Shown here: one piece after another, positions 9,056 through 18,198 of the stretch
How the letters are laid out: every line of letters starts with the position of its first letter
Numbering within the stretch: the first letter of the stretch is position 1
Assembly: GCA_013112715.1 (NCBI GenBank)
Contig: JABFGB010000002.1
Location: forward strand, 1 to 64,000
DNA length: 64,000 bases
Direction: 5' to 3'
Source: Chloroflexota bacterium
Lineage (GTDB): Bacteria > Chloroflexota > Anaerolineae > Aggregatilineales > J027
Notes under the pieces: model-generated
What the model saw: only the letters and a program-made list of their open reading frames with translations
Database searches by the model: none
Told to the model about the DNA's origin: nothing
Position numbers and translations under genes: made by a program

Positions 9056-10534
9056 CTAGCCCTTCATCCAACCGCGCTTGACTCGAATGGCGCTTTCATA
9101 CAGGTCAATGTACTGTTGGGCGCTCTTGTCCCACGCCCAATCTATCCGCATTCCGCGCTCCTGCATCCGCTCAAAAGCCTTGTGTTTATGCCGATAAGTG
9201 TCAATCGCCCAACGCAGCGTCCCCAAGACCGCTTCCGGCGTCTCCCACAAAAATGAAAATCCCGTCCCCACGCTACCAGAGCCATTGTCATAATTCGTCA
9301 CCGTATCTTTTAGCCCGCCTGTTTCCCGCACAATCGGCAGGCAGCCATAACGCAGGGCAATCATTTGGGATGTGCCACACGGCTCATAGCGGCTTGGCAT
9401 CAGCAAAAAGTCGCTCCCCGCGTAGATACGCTGTGCCAAAATGGGATCATAGGTTGTGTAGGCCCGCACTTTCCAATGAAAATCATTACTCAGTTTCCAG
9501 AGGGCAAATTGTAGCTTGTCCTCGCCCGACCCCAACGCGATAACCTGCACGTCCGAATCCACACACAACCAGCGCAGGGCATCTACCGCCAAATCAATGC
9601 CTTTTTGATCTACCAACCGTGATACCAAGCCAATCACCGGAATGTCGTCGCTGACAGGCAAGCCAACCAATTCTTGCAGACTGCGTTTGTTGTGAATGCG
9701 CTCGGTGCGGAAATTATCGGCGTCAAACTTTCGGAAGATACGGGGGTCAGTGGCGGGATTATAAAGTTCCATATCCAACCCATTCAAAATGCCGGAAAAA
9801 TCACGATCCCGTACCCAGATTAAAGTTTCAAGCCCTTCGCCAAAACGTGGATAATGCAGTTCGGTGGCATGATTCGGACTGACTGTATTCAATTTTTCAG
9901 CATAGGCCAAGCCAATCGCCAGCAAATCCCCGCCGTGATTGGTCATCTCTAGTGCCCAATGGTCGCGTGGCGGCACTCCAACGGCATCCAGCCAGATGCC
10001 CGCCATTTTGCCCTGATAGGCCATATTGTGAATCGAGATCACCGAGGCAATTTTGTTCCAGCCATCCACAAAGCGGGTGGTATGCAACAAAAAGGGGATG
10101 AGTCCGGTGTGCCAGTCATGTACATGAATGACATCCGGCCACCAATTGTCGCCATCCGCGCCATTCGCCAGTTCCCACACCGCCCCCATTGCTGCCTGTG
10201 AGAAAAAGATAAACCGCTGATTGTCCCAATTGGTGTCGGTATAAACGTAGCGTTCGCTAAAAAAAGGCCAGCTTCGCAAGAAATAAGTCGGCACACCCTT
10301 ATAGGTGGTTTTGCTGACGTAGACATCGGCTGTGCCCACCGCACGGGTATGCCGGAATTGAAAATTGTAAGTGAGGCCATATTTTTCGCCGTCAATCGTG
10401 CCATAATGCGGAATCAGCACCCGTGCATCAATGCCTAGTTTGCGAAGTGCGCCGGGTAAACTGCCCACCACATCGCCGAGACCGCCCGTTTTGGCAAAGG
10501 GGTCGGCTTCGGCGGCGATAAAAAGAACGTTCAT
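9056..10534 (-). CDS. glgA: Glycogen synthase (ADP-glucose type)
   Basis: 492 residues from the ATG at 10534, chosen because the family begins MNVLFIAAEADPF and GGAG lies just upstream; the frame extends to 10576 inside the previous gene. The ADP-glucose binding loop KTGGLGDV is at 15-22, and the C-terminal GT-B site SRYEPCGTSQ is intact, as is the nearby glycine-rich strand. It transfers glucose from ADP-glucose to the growing alpha-1,4-glucan in the cytoplasm. It is the last gene of a five-gene operon (prenyltransferase, methyltransferase, endonuclease, GT-C protein, glgA). Its partner genes glgC and glgP lie elsewhere in the window. Confidence 0.95.
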   Translation of the reverse strand: MNVLFIAAEADPFAKTGGLGDVVGSLPGALRKLGIDARVLIPHYGTIDGEKYGLTYNFQFRHTRAVGTADVYVSKTTYKGVPTYFLRSWPFFSERYVYTDTNWDNQRFIFFSQAAMGAVWELANGADGDNWWPDVIHVHDWHTGLIPFLLHTTRFVDGWNKIASVISIHNMAYQGKMAGIWLDAVGVPPRDHWALEMTNHGGDLLAIGLAYAEKLNTVSPNHATELHYPRFGEGLETLIWVRDRDFSGILNGLDMELYNPATDPRIFRKFDADNFRTERIHNKRSLQELVGLPVSDDIPVIGLVSRLVDQKGIDLAVDALRWLCVDSDVQVIALGSGEDKLQFALWKLSNDFHWKVRAYTTYDPILAQRIYAGSDFLLMPSRYEPCGTSQMIALRYGCLPIVRETGGLKDTVTNYDNGSGSVGTGFSFLWETPEAVLGTLRWAIDTYRHKHKAFERMQERGMRIDWAWDKSAQQYIDLYESAIRVKRGWMKG

Positions 10535-10547
10535 CTTTTTGCTCCAA

Positions 10548-12509
10548 TCAATAAGGGCTGGGCGGCGAAACCTCAATCTCTAGCTGCTGCATTCCGTCGC
10601 CCGTTGCAGTATGGCAAATGTGTAAAATAGCGCGGCGATTTTGACGGATAAACGGGTAGTCCACACACGCATTCTCCATAGGCTCGGGCAAGTTTTCTGG
10701 CTGCCATCCCCAACGATTCATTTGTTGTTGCAGCCATATGTTGACCTCTTCATTTTCGGAGATATTGAACTGCACCGCAAATGATTCGGTATCTGGATTG
10801 GCGGATTTTAAGTAGTCTCGTAGAGCGCGGCGTTCGTTCCATGTCGGGCTGGGCGTCCAAAGTTCATAATTGAAGCCGTTCATGGGGATGGCCTCGGTGA
10901 CGGCATAGGCGTCATAAATCGTTTCGAGGATGGGGGGAGGATAGAAACCCGCCCGTAGCACGATTAAGCCAAATTCGTGATTTTCCAGCATAGTGATTAG
11001 TTCGGTGGGGTCATACTTGCCCTGCTCATACAGATTTTTTAGCTGCACACCGTTGGTGATGACTTCCCGCCCGGCCTGAATGGTAAACCCCGCATCCTCC
11101 GAAATGACCAGACCTTCGGTGTGCCGGATACGATCTACGATTTTCCAGCCATTCGCCTCATCTTCGTCGCTGGTGAAATGGCCTGTCACGGCATAGCCAA
11201 CTGTCCAGCCCGCCGAATCATAGAGGGGATAGCGGTGTCCAAATTTCGGCTCGACCCCTAACGTATCGCTCAGTTTGCCAAAAATCGGGCCGCTGGTGGG
11301 CAATTTAATGACCGTTAGGCTATAAATCAGCACCAAACCAAGCGATACGAATCCTGCGGTGTGGGTTATGAGAGGGCGATTATTGGCGAGCGGTTTTTTT
11401 AAAAATCCCAACAGGCGGGTCAGATAATTTTCGGGGAATTCCCAATCACCTTGCAGCGTCTTGGCGACAAAAATCCCCGCGAGGATGCAGGCCGCCGCCA
11501 AACTGGTCACAAAATAGCTGTCGCCTGCCCCCCATTTCCCCGCGAGGGCCGTATTCGCCGTCGCCGCCAAAAACCACATGCTGTAGAGTGATAAGCGCGT
11601 GAAATAAAGCTCGTAGGCCACCATCAACCCCGCTAACATCAATATAGACCAGTGTAGCCGGAGATATTGTTTCATTAGGCCAGAAAACTGCCCCGGCACA
11701 AAGGGATTCACATTTGAGGCGATGATATTGGTGTACCAATAACCATCCGTGATGAGATAGAGAATGGCAAAAATCGCCCCGGCTGCCACAATCACCCCCA
11801 CACTATAGATGATGGCTCGGCGTGGATTGCGCAGGAACATCCACAAAAAGACCGCCACGACTGTCGCATAGGCAAGCTGTTTGGTATAGCCTGCCGCAAC
11901 GAGCAGCACGCAGCCGAGAATGAGCAAGCGCCGCCGTTTATGTTTTTCAGCGTCGGGGTATTCATGGGCTACCGTCACCAGCACAACGGCTAAAGTTTCC
12001 AGCATGACCATAAACAAGTGCTGTCGGAGCAGCGGGGCAATGTGATAGACATAATTGGAGGCTAGGAATGCCAAGCCTGCGATAAGGCCGACGGTTTTGT
12101 GTCGGGTTTGATGCTGTACGGCCCATCTAATCGCTCCTGCCGTGACCAATGTCCCCACAAACACAATCAGCCGTCCGTACCAATATTCCGGCCCAAAAAT
12201 CCACACGAAGGGTACCATTACCACATGATAAAAGGGGGGGTAGCCGCTTGCATAGAAGGGGAAGGTGTCGTTGTCGCAGTAGGGGCATTTACCGTCGGCG
12301 ATCAAAATGGCGTTGTTAAGCTCCATGCCCTCCGCTTGGTCATAGTCAAACGGGAATTGGATCAGGTTGATGCCAAAGGTGAGATAGATGAAGAGGTGGC
12401 CCGCAAAAATCAGTACGAGCAAAACGAGGAGGGCATTTTTAAGGATTTGCCACCTAGATTTATGTGAGATTTCTTGGGATACATCGGGAATCAAAGCAAC
12501 AGTTGTCAT
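10548..12509 (-). CDS. Polytopic GT-C-type glycosyltransferase-like protein
   Basis: 653 residues with about ten or more hydrophobic helices between residues 25 and 420 and a soluble C-terminal part of about 200 residues. The first loop holds DYDQAEGMELNN, the acidic loop-1 signature of GT-C enzymes of the ArnT/PMT type that use lipid-linked sugars. A second loop has CPYC and FYASGYPPFYH. The start overlaps the stop of the restriction endonuclease gene (ATGA), and glgA follows after 13 nt. It probably glycosylates a lipid or surface acceptor at the outer face of the membrane; donor and acceptor are unknown. Confidence 0.75.
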   Translation of the reverse strand: MTTVALIPDVSQEISHKSRWQILKNALLVLLVLIFAGHLFIYLTFGINLIQFPFDYDQAEGMELNNAILIADGKCPYCDNDTFPFYASGYPPFYHVVMVPFVWIFGPEYWYGRLIVFVGTLVTAGAIRWAVQHQTRHKTVGLIAGLAFLASNYVYHIAPLLRQHLFMVMLETLAVVLVTVAHEYPDAEKHKRRRLLILGCVLLVAAGYTKQLAYATVVAVFLWMFLRNPRRAIIYSVGVIVAAGAIFAILYLITDGYWYTNIIASNVNPFVPGQFSGLMKQYLRLHWSILMLAGLMVAYELYFTRLSLYSMWFLAATANTALAGKWGAGDSYFVTSLAAACILAGIFVAKTLQGDWEFPENYLTRLLGFLKKPLANNRPLITHTAGFVSLGLVLIYSLTVIKLPTSGPIFGKLSDTLGVEPKFGHRYPLYDSAGWTVGYAVTGHFTSDEDEANGWKIVDRIRHTEGLVISEDAGFTIQAGREVITNGVQLKNLYEQGKYDPTELITMLENHEFGLIVLRAGFYPPPILETIYDAYAVTEAIPMNGFNYELWTPSPTWNERRALRDYLKSANPDTESFAVQFNISENEEVNIWLQQQMNRWGWQPENLPEPMENACVDYPFIRQNRRAILHICHTATGDGMQQLEIEVSPPSPY

Positions 12510-13282
12510 TTAACGTTTCGCCATATCCAATATTCGCGCAGATTGTGATAAGGAACAATAGAATCAATGGCTCGTGCCATATCTTCTGTGAGATAGTTCA
12601 TCCAATAATCATCAAAAATAGGTTCCCCATAGACCGCAAAAGAGCCTTCGCCTTTGGCTAGGCCGTCAATATTGCGTATAGAGCCGATGTTTTTAGTATT
12701 GCCGCTACCGGGTCTATCACTCGCAATCTGCCATTTTTCTTGGAGAACGATGAGAAAGTCCTTCACCACCGAGTTGATGTGTGCTAAATCTTCGAGGGTG
12801 TAGATTTTTCTCTCATCATTGCCTTCGTCTAGGCGGCTGTAAATCACACCCAAAACAAAGTGAGCTTGGTAGGCTTCATAAGGGTACGTGATATTCTTGG
12901 TGGATTTCCGCTGTCTAAAATAACCTGTGAATGCGCCTAAAGTAAACCCATTGACAGTAGTGTGATCCAGACGATAGGTGCTTTTTAGGTCGAGGGTGAT
13001 TAGTGAATTATCCGTACCTATAAAAGTAATGTCCGGGTAGTGATTTTGATGACTACTCAATACCATCTGATAATCGTGGGAAGCCGCAAACTCGGAGAGG
13101 GTGGGGAATAACATCAATTCAATAATTTTGGAAACGATTTTGGTGTCTATCGAAAGGCTATAAATATTGCGATAGACATCAATCAGGCCTTTTACGACCC
13201 ATTCACCATCAGATGTGGCTAGGGTATTGGCAAATCTATTGAAATAGTTTGTCAATTGCTCTCTGAAAACCGTTTTCTGCAT
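12506..13282 (-). CDS. EcoRV-like type II restriction endonuclease
   Basis: 258 residues, close to EcoRV (245). Order and spacing of motifs match: Glu55 in the IIELM helix, QNHYPD with Asp84, then ITLDLKST with Asp98 and Lys100, the PD-(D/E)xK catalytic set of EcoRV (Glu45, Asp74, Asp90, Lys92). NITYPYEAYQAH matches EcoRV's NIVYPFDQYIAH. The recognition loop is nearly the same: GSGNTKNIGSI against GSGNTTNIGSI. Cleavage at GATATC is therefore likely, by inference. The methyltransferase gene lies 3 nt upstream, and the stop overlaps the next start (ATGA). Codon use is AT-richer than glgA, which suggests transfer of the pair into this operon. Confidence 0.93.
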   Translation of the reverse strand: MQKTVFREQLTNYFNRFANTLATSDGEWVVKGLIDVYRNIYSLSIDTKIVSKIIELMLFPTLSEFAASHDYQMVLSSHQNHYPDITFIGTDNSLITLDLKSTYRLDHTTVNGFTLGAFTGYFRQRKSTKNITYPYEAYQAHFVLGVIYSRLDEGNDERKIYTLEDLAHINSVVKDFLIVLQEKWQIASDRPGSGNTKNIGSIRNIDGLAKGEGSFAVYGEPIFDDYWMNYLTEDMARAIDSIVPYHNLREYWIWRNVK

Positions 13283-13285
13283 GGG

Positions 13286-14359
13286 TTATGTTCCAATAAG
13301 GAGAATTTCCTCAGAATTTACATTTTTCGAGAGTGCATATTGATATTGCCCAAAACGGCTTACCACCACATTGGATTTATACCGTTTCAATAAATCCACC
13401 AAAACAGACTCGGATGGAATGCCATCGCTGCGATAGGAGACCACTAGAATGCTGTTTTGAAAACGTTCAAATACCTCCTCAAATGCCGCTGTCATCGTAT
13501 TTTTATTGACCCACTGATTAGGGCGTGTTTTGAGACGCAGATGCTTGGATTTGCGGTCAATATGTTGACCCCACTCATTATATACGGTTAGGCCCTCCAA
13601 AAAATGGTAGAACCCCAAATAATCTGTTCCTGTGCCGTTGGGGTGGGTATAGGGCGGGTCAATGTAAACAAGGTCAAAATTACCCGGAACCTGACTTGCG
13701 TCGTAATGAATTGCGGAATTCTGCCGAGAATTGTCGAAGATGGCTTGGTTGGCTTCTTCGGCGAATATCCTAAACCATTCCTCAAACGGTTTATCCCAAC
13801 TGGTCTTGTTGCCAAAGGTACGTTCAACTTCTGCCAACCGGACATATAGATTTTTGCGATGAAATAGATTATAGGGTCGTTTCACAATGCAGGCTTGGCA
13901 TAGGGCAAAGAAAGCCAGCGCAAATTTATAGGGGTCTTGCAGTTGCCGAATGTTGCTGATTGTCCGGTCAAGCCACCCGTTTTCATCGTCGGTAAAGTAG
14001 ATGCCCGAAAAGTTTTGGCTGATGAAATCGGGATATTCGATATTGGTATGGAAGGTGAGTATCCATTCGATATCCGATTGTTCTAGGAAAGTGTGGCTGT
14101 TTTCGACGAGGGCAAGGCCAAAATAATAATTAAAGCGCAAAAGATCATTATAGGTCACTTGTTTATTGGCCTGTTTCAAGCGATAGGCAACTGCTCCTGT
14201 CCCGCCAAACGCATCTAAACAGGTGGTAAAGGGCAACTGTTCGATTTGCTGCCAAATCCAATCCGCCAACTTTGCCTTGCTCCCTTGATACCGAGTCGAA
14301 GGAAATTGGGTCGTGTATTCCGGGAAAAGTGCTGGTTGGCGGGAGGTGGGATTTTGCAT
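13286..14359 (-). CDS. N6-adenine DNA methyltransferase (D12 class), restriction partner
   Basis: 357 residues. The D12/Dam-like order is present: RYQGSKAKL (23-31) for the AdoMet-side motif, DAFGGTGAVAYRL (motif I, FGGTGA at 51-56), and IDPPYTH (motif IV, DPPY 234-237) for the catalytic site. It methylates adenine N6, presumably in the same site cut by the EcoRV-like nuclease encoded 3 nt downstream, so as to protect host DNA. It is placed before the nuclease, which favours modification being made first. It starts 13 nt after the prenyltransferase gene. Target specificity is inferred from the partner. Confidence 0.92.
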   Translation of the reverse strand: MQNPTSRQPALFPEYTTQFPSTRYQGSKAKLADWIWQQIEQLPFTTCLDAFGGTGAVAYRLKQANKQVTYNDLLRFNYYFGLALVENSHTFLEQSDIEWILTFHTNIEYPDFISQNFSGIYFTDDENGWLDRTISNIRQLQDPYKFALAFFALCQACIVKRPYNLFHRKNLYVRLAEVERTFGNKTSWDKPFEEWFRIFAEEANQAIFDNSRQNSAIHYDASQVPGNFDLVYIDPPYTHPNGTGTDYLGFYHFLEGLTVYNEWGQHIDRKSKHLRLKTRPNQWVNKNTMTAAFEEVFERFQNSILVVSYRSDGIPSESVLVDLLKRYKSNVVVSRFGQYQYALSKNVNSEEILLIGT

Positions 14360-14372
14360 TTCGATACGGCCC

Positions 14373-15284
14373 TTAATCTAAAATAACTCCGATCAACCAG
14401 CCGACGACATAGGTGATGCCAAACCAGCGATGCAGACGGGCGGTGCGAACAAACACTTGATGCAGTTCAGCGGGATTATCTTTGTGTTGGGCCATCACGC
14501 CGAGTACCCATGCTTCTGCCAGCAGGAAAATGATAATCAGGGTTGTTACCGGCGCGATATTGAGAATGACCAGAATAAGCGTCGAGATAAATGCCCCCGC
14601 CGTCAGGAATTGATATTCCAAGACCGCAAATTGCCGCCCAAAAATAACGGCTAGCGTGCGTTTATTTCTGGCTTGGTCAGCATCCAAGTCGCGCAGATTA
14701 TTGGCGTGCAGGATGTTGGCGACCAGAAAGGCGATGGGTAGCGAGGCCCAAATGGTGTCATTATTGACCTCCTCCGCCAGCGCATAATACGTGCCCAACA
14801 CAATCAGCGGCCCCATAAAAATAAAGACTGCCAGTTCGCCTAACCCAATATAGGCCAATGGCAGCGGGCCAGCTGTATATAAAATCACGACGACTGCTCC
14901 GGCAACCCCAATCCATAACACCAACGGCCCGGTGATAGCGACGAAATAGAGGCCAATTAAGCAGCCAAGCGCCAATGTGACCACACCACCGATCAAAACT
15001 TGGCGCGGGGTGAGGACGCCGCGTGCGATAATCATGCCGAGTCCGTGTGTTTTGCCTTCATCCGCACCCTTTTTATGGTCAAAATATTCGTTGAGCAAGT
15101 TGGCGCTGATTTGCAAAAACAGCACCCCGATTAGCGCCAATAAAAAGCGCAATGGATTAAATTGATCGTGTTCCCAAGCCATCACGCCGCCGAGCGCCAC
15201 CGGGATATAGGTCGCCGTCAGGCTGCGCGGACGGGCAGCTTGATACCAAATCGTCAATTGCTTTTGCCAAGTTGTGTTCGTCAT
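14373..15284 (-). CDS. menA: UbiA-family prenyltransferase, likely 1,4-dihydroxy-2-naphthoate type
   Basis: 303 residues with about eight or nine membrane helices. The first Asp-rich loop is NLLNEYFDHKKGAD (62-75) and the second is NNLRDLDADQARNKRT (near 195-210), which bind the Mg-prenyl diphosphate. The sequence ARPRSLTATYIPVALG near the start is typical of MenA. It attaches a polyprenyl tail to 1,4-dihydroxy-2-naphthoate in menaquinone synthesis, in the membrane. No other men gene lies in the window, so another UbiA-type substrate is not excluded. It leads the operon that runs through the restriction-modification pair to glgA, divergent from xthA. Confidence 0.85.
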   Translation of the reverse strand: MTNTTWQKQLTIWYQAARPRSLTATYIPVALGGVMAWEHDQFNPLRFLLALIGVLFLQISANLLNEYFDHKKGADEGKTHGLGMIIARGVLTPRQVLIGGVVTLALGCLIGLYFVAITGPLVLWIGVAGAVVVILYTAGPLPLAYIGLGELAVFIFMGPLIVLGTYYALAEEVNNDTIWASLPIAFLVANILHANNLRDLDADQARNKRTLAVIFGRQFAVLEYQFLTAGAFISTLILVILNIAPVTTLIIIFLLAEAWVLGVMAQHKDNPAELHQVFVRTARLHRWFGITYVVGWLIGVILD

Positions 15285-15420
15285 TGATTCTTCCGTTTCT
15301 GGTGCGTGTCATATTGTAACGAACCCATCCCACCCTAAGCAATATGCAAGCAAACAGGTGTTCGGTTTTTCGCAAATTTCTGCTAAAATGCGACAGTCCC
15401 TATTTGAAGGAGAAAATTCA

Positions 15421-16239
15421 ATGGCTGGCCCAACGACGAAACTACTTTCGTGGAATGTAAATGGGATTCGTGCGGTCTATAAAAAAGGTTTTTTAGCTTG
15501 GTTCACCTCGGTATCCCCGGATATTTTGGCATTGCAAGAAACCAAAGCCCATCCTGACCAATTAGAGGCTGCTCTGCGCGAGGTCACAGGCTATAAATCC
15601 TATTGGGTAGCAGCTGAGAAAAAAGGCTACAGTGGCTTGGCGGTCTACAGCAAGGTCGAACCGTTGGAAGTCTCGTATGGCATGGGCCTGTCTGAATTCG
15701 ATATTGAGGGGCGGGTACTGACGGTTGAATATCCGGCCTTTACGTTCATCAATGCCTATTTTCCCAGCGGCACGACTGGCCCGGAGCGTGTCGCCTTTAA
15801 GTTGGCATTCAGCGAGGCGTTTATTGGTTATTGCGAAAACTGCCGCACCAAAGGCAAGCCAGTGGTTTTTTGTGGAGACGTCAATATCGCCCACCAAGCA
15901 ATTGATTTGACCAATGCCAAGCAGAATGAGAAAAATTCTGGGTTCTTGCCAGAAGAACGGGCATGGCTGGACAAAGTGATTGGCACACTGGGCTATGTAG
16001 ACACCTTCCGTCACCTGTATCCCGATGCCACAGGGCGCTATTCATGGTGGACGGTGCGATCTGGCGCACGCGAAAAGAACATCGGCTGGCGGTTGGATTA
16101 TTTCATCATGTCCCCTGAACTGAAACCTGCCCTCAAAGATGCCGTCATTTTGGCGGACGTGATGGGATCGGATCACTGCCCGGTTGGGATTGAACTGGCG
16201 CTGGATTTAAACAAACCCTATTCAGGCAGTGGCAGTTGA
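15421..16239 (+). CDS. xthA: Exodeoxyribonuclease III / AP endonuclease
   Basis: 272 residues from the ATG at 15421, which follows the ribosome site GAAGGAG; the frame stays open further upstream without a better site. The EEP-fold motifs are in order: SWNVNGIRA near the start, LALQETK, YSGLAVYSK, GDVNIAH (catalytic Asp and Asn) and GSDHCPVG (catalytic Asp-His) near the end. It cleaves DNA at abasic sites and removes nucleotides from 3' ends in base-excision repair. The last 22 bp overlap the end of the convergent rnhB gene. A possible -10 TAAAAT lies at 15384-15389, with a poor -35. Confidence 0.95.
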   Translation: MAGPTTKLLSWNVNGIRAVYKKGFLAWFTSVSPDILALQETKAHPDQLEAALREVTGYKSYWVAAEKKGYSGLAVYSKVEPLEVSYGMGLSEFDIEGRVLTVEYPAFTFINAYFPSGTTGPERVAFKLAFSEAFIGYCENCRTKGKPVVFCGDVNIAHQAIDLTNAKQNEKNSGFLPEERAWLDKVIGTLGYVDTFRHLYPDATGRYSWWTVRSGAREKNIGWRLDYFIMSPELKPALKDAVILADVMGSDHCPVGIELALDLNKPYSGSGS

Positions 16240-16886
16240 CGGGCCTTTAGAATAAACGTTTTGCGGTGGTGGTCGGTGTGACCATATTTCCGAACCGCAT
16301 AAATATGGGCAGCTGTGCCATACCCGACATTGGTTTGTAGCTGATATACCTCGTCATATTGTTCGGCAAGCTGTCGCACCAAAATATCATGTTGAGTTTT
16401 GGCGAGGATGGCGGCACAGGCAATCGAAAGGCACAGCATATCGCCTTTGACAATTGCTTTGGCGGGGAGTGCGAGTTTTGATAAATTCATGCGACTGTCC
16501 GTCAACAAATAATCAATTTTTAGCGGGGTGTGGTTCTGCAAATCGGCATAGGCGCGATACCCCGCCTCCGACACCGCCGCTGTGATGCGGATTTTGTCCA
16601 CCTCTTGCGCCGAAGCCGCTCCTACGCCCCAACTGACCGCGACCTCTTTGATTTTTTCGGACAGCCGGTAGACCTTAGGCCGCGAGATTTTTTTGGAATC
16701 ACGCACCTCGTTTAATTCCTGTACCAAGTCATCCAAATTTTGCGAGGGCAGGACGACCATACCGACACAAACCGGGCCAAAGATGCTGCCGCGTCCGGCT
16801 TCATCTACTCCGGCAATAAATTGATACCCATCGGCATAGAGGGCACGTTCTTCGTCTAGGGTGGGCATAGGTGTTTTGTTTTTCAT
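16218..16886 (-). CDS. rnhB: Ribonuclease HII
   Basis: 222 residues if begun at the ATG at 16886 (MKNKTPMPTLDEE); the frame reaches 16943 and another ATG exists at 16868, and no start has a good ribosome site. GVDEAGRGSIFGPV holds the catalytic Asp-Glu pair. KGDMLCLSIACAAILAKTQHD holds the later acidic residues, though the usual AAASI-AKV-RD is changed to CAAILAKTQHD. The enzyme cuts RNA in RNA-DNA hybrids, including single ribonucleotides in DNA. It is convergent with xthA and overlaps it by 22 bp, and divergent from the thiolase gene. Confidence 0.93.
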   Translation of the reverse strand: MKNKTPMPTLDEERALYADGYQFIAGVDEAGRGSIFGPVCVGMVVLPSQNLDDLVQELNEVRDSKKISRPKVYRLSEKIKEVAVSWGVGAASAQEVDKIRITAAVSEAGYRAYADLQNHTPLKIDYLLTDSRMNLSKLALPAKAIVKGDMLCLSIACAAILAKTQHDILVRQLAEQYDEVYQLQTNVGYGTAAHIYAVRKYGHTDHHRKTFILKARQLPLPE

Positions 16887-16990
16887 CGGTGGGAGAGAAA
16901 CCTCTCGTAAAATCCACAATTTTTGGCGACCACTATAGTACATCGGTTATTATCGCTGACAAGGTAGAGCAAGCAAAGGAAGTGAATTTT

Positions 16991-18154
16991 ATGGCGCGTG
17001 AAGTGGTGATTGTTGACGCGGCTCGTACCCCAACAGGCAAACGTGATGGCGGGCTTAGTCGGCTCCATGCGGTTGCGTTGGGGGCGATTCCGGTCAAGGC
17101 GATATTTGACCGCACAGGGCTTGACCCATTGAAAATAGAGTTGGTGCTGTGGGGGTGTGTCTCACAGGCAGGCGAACAGGCCGTCAATGTGGGGCGTCAG
17201 GTGTGGTTGCACGCCGGACTGCCGATTGATGTCCCGGCTACGACGCTTGATACCCAATGCGGGTCGAGCCAAGAGGCGCTCAATCTGGCCTATGGCATGA
17301 TCGCCAGTGGTCAGGCCGACGTGATGGTAGTTGGCGGGGTGGAAAGCATGTCGCGTGTGCCGATGCTCTCGACCATCAAAAATGGGCCGGGATTTCCCTA
17401 TACACCCGAAATTTTGAATGTCTATCCGATTACGCATCAAGGCGATTCGGCGGAGATGATGGCGGAAAAATGGCATATCACACGCAATGAGGCCGATCAA
17501 TTTAGCCTGCAAAGCCATCAACGGGCAGCTCATGCCACGCAGCAGGGCTGGTTTTCGCGCGAGATTGTGCCCGTCGAAACGGTGGATGAAAACGGCAATC
17601 GCGTCACTATCTGCAATGATGAGGGCTTCCGCGCCAATGCCTCGCTAGAAAAAATGGCAACCCTGAAACCCGCCTTTAAAGAAAATGGCATTGTGACCGC
17701 CGGAAATTCCAGCCAGATTTCCGATGGGGCGGCAGCGCTTCTAGTGATGGATGCGGAATCGTCTAAAAAATTTGGCCTTAAACCCCGTGCTCGAATCGTA
17801 GCCCAAACGCTGGTGGGTGTTGACCCGGTATTGATGCTCAGTGGCCCTATCCCGGCGACACGCAAGGTGTTGGATCGGGCTAGGTTGACACTGAATGATA
17901 TTGACCTGATTGAAATCAATGAGGCGTTTGCGACAGTCGTGTTGGCGTGGGAGAAGGAATATCGCCCCGATATGAGCCGGGTGAATGCACATGGCGGGGC
18001 GATTGCGTTGGGGCATCCACTGGGAGCATCTGGTGCAAGATTGATGACGACACTGCTCCATTCTTTGGAGACCCATGACAAACGCTATGGCCTGCAAACC
18101 ATGTGCTGCGGAGGTGGTTTAGGGACAGGCACGATTATTGAGCGATTGAGTTGA
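16991..18154 (+). CDS. Acetyl-CoA acyltransferase (thiolase)
   Basis: 387 residues from the ATG at 16991, preceded by AAAGGAAGTG. The active-site residues are visible: Cys90 in DTQCGSSQEAL, His342 in ALGHPLGASGAR, and Cys373 in CCGGGLGTGT. The chain ends at the normal family length. It either condenses two acetyl-CoA or cleaves 3-ketoacyl-CoA; the sequence alone does not decide between the biosynthetic and the beta-oxidation type. It stands alone between rnhB (divergent) and the GH3 gene (convergent), with no adjacent hydratase or dehydrogenase. The acs gene elsewhere in the window gives it a source of acetyl-CoA. Confidence 0.94.
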   Translation: MAREVVIVDAARTPTGKRDGGLSRLHAVALGAIPVKAIFDRTGLDPLKIELVLWGCVSQAGEQAVNVGRQVWLHAGLPIDVPATTLDTQCGSSQEALNLAYGMIASGQADVMVVGGVESMSRVPMLSTIKNGPGFPYTPEILNVYPITHQGDSAEMMAEKWHITRNEADQFSLQSHQRAAHATQQGWFSREIVPVETVDENGNRVTICNDEGFRANASLEKMATLKPAFKENGIVTAGNSSQISDGAAALLVMDAESSKKFGLKPRARIVAQTLVGVDPVLMLSGPIPATRKVLDRARLTLNDIDLIEINEAFATVVLAWEKEYRPDMSRVNAHGGAIALGHPLGASGARLMTTLLHSLETHDKRYGLQTMCCGGGLGTGTIIERLS

Positions 18155-18198
18155 TAAATCTGGGGGAGGGGCGATGGATAGGAAATCACCCCTTCGAT

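Noticed and set aside
18168-18192. Terminator between thiolase and the GH3 gene
   Set aside because: GGGGCGAT/ATCACCCC has a central mismatch and no T-run on either strand; too weak to call.
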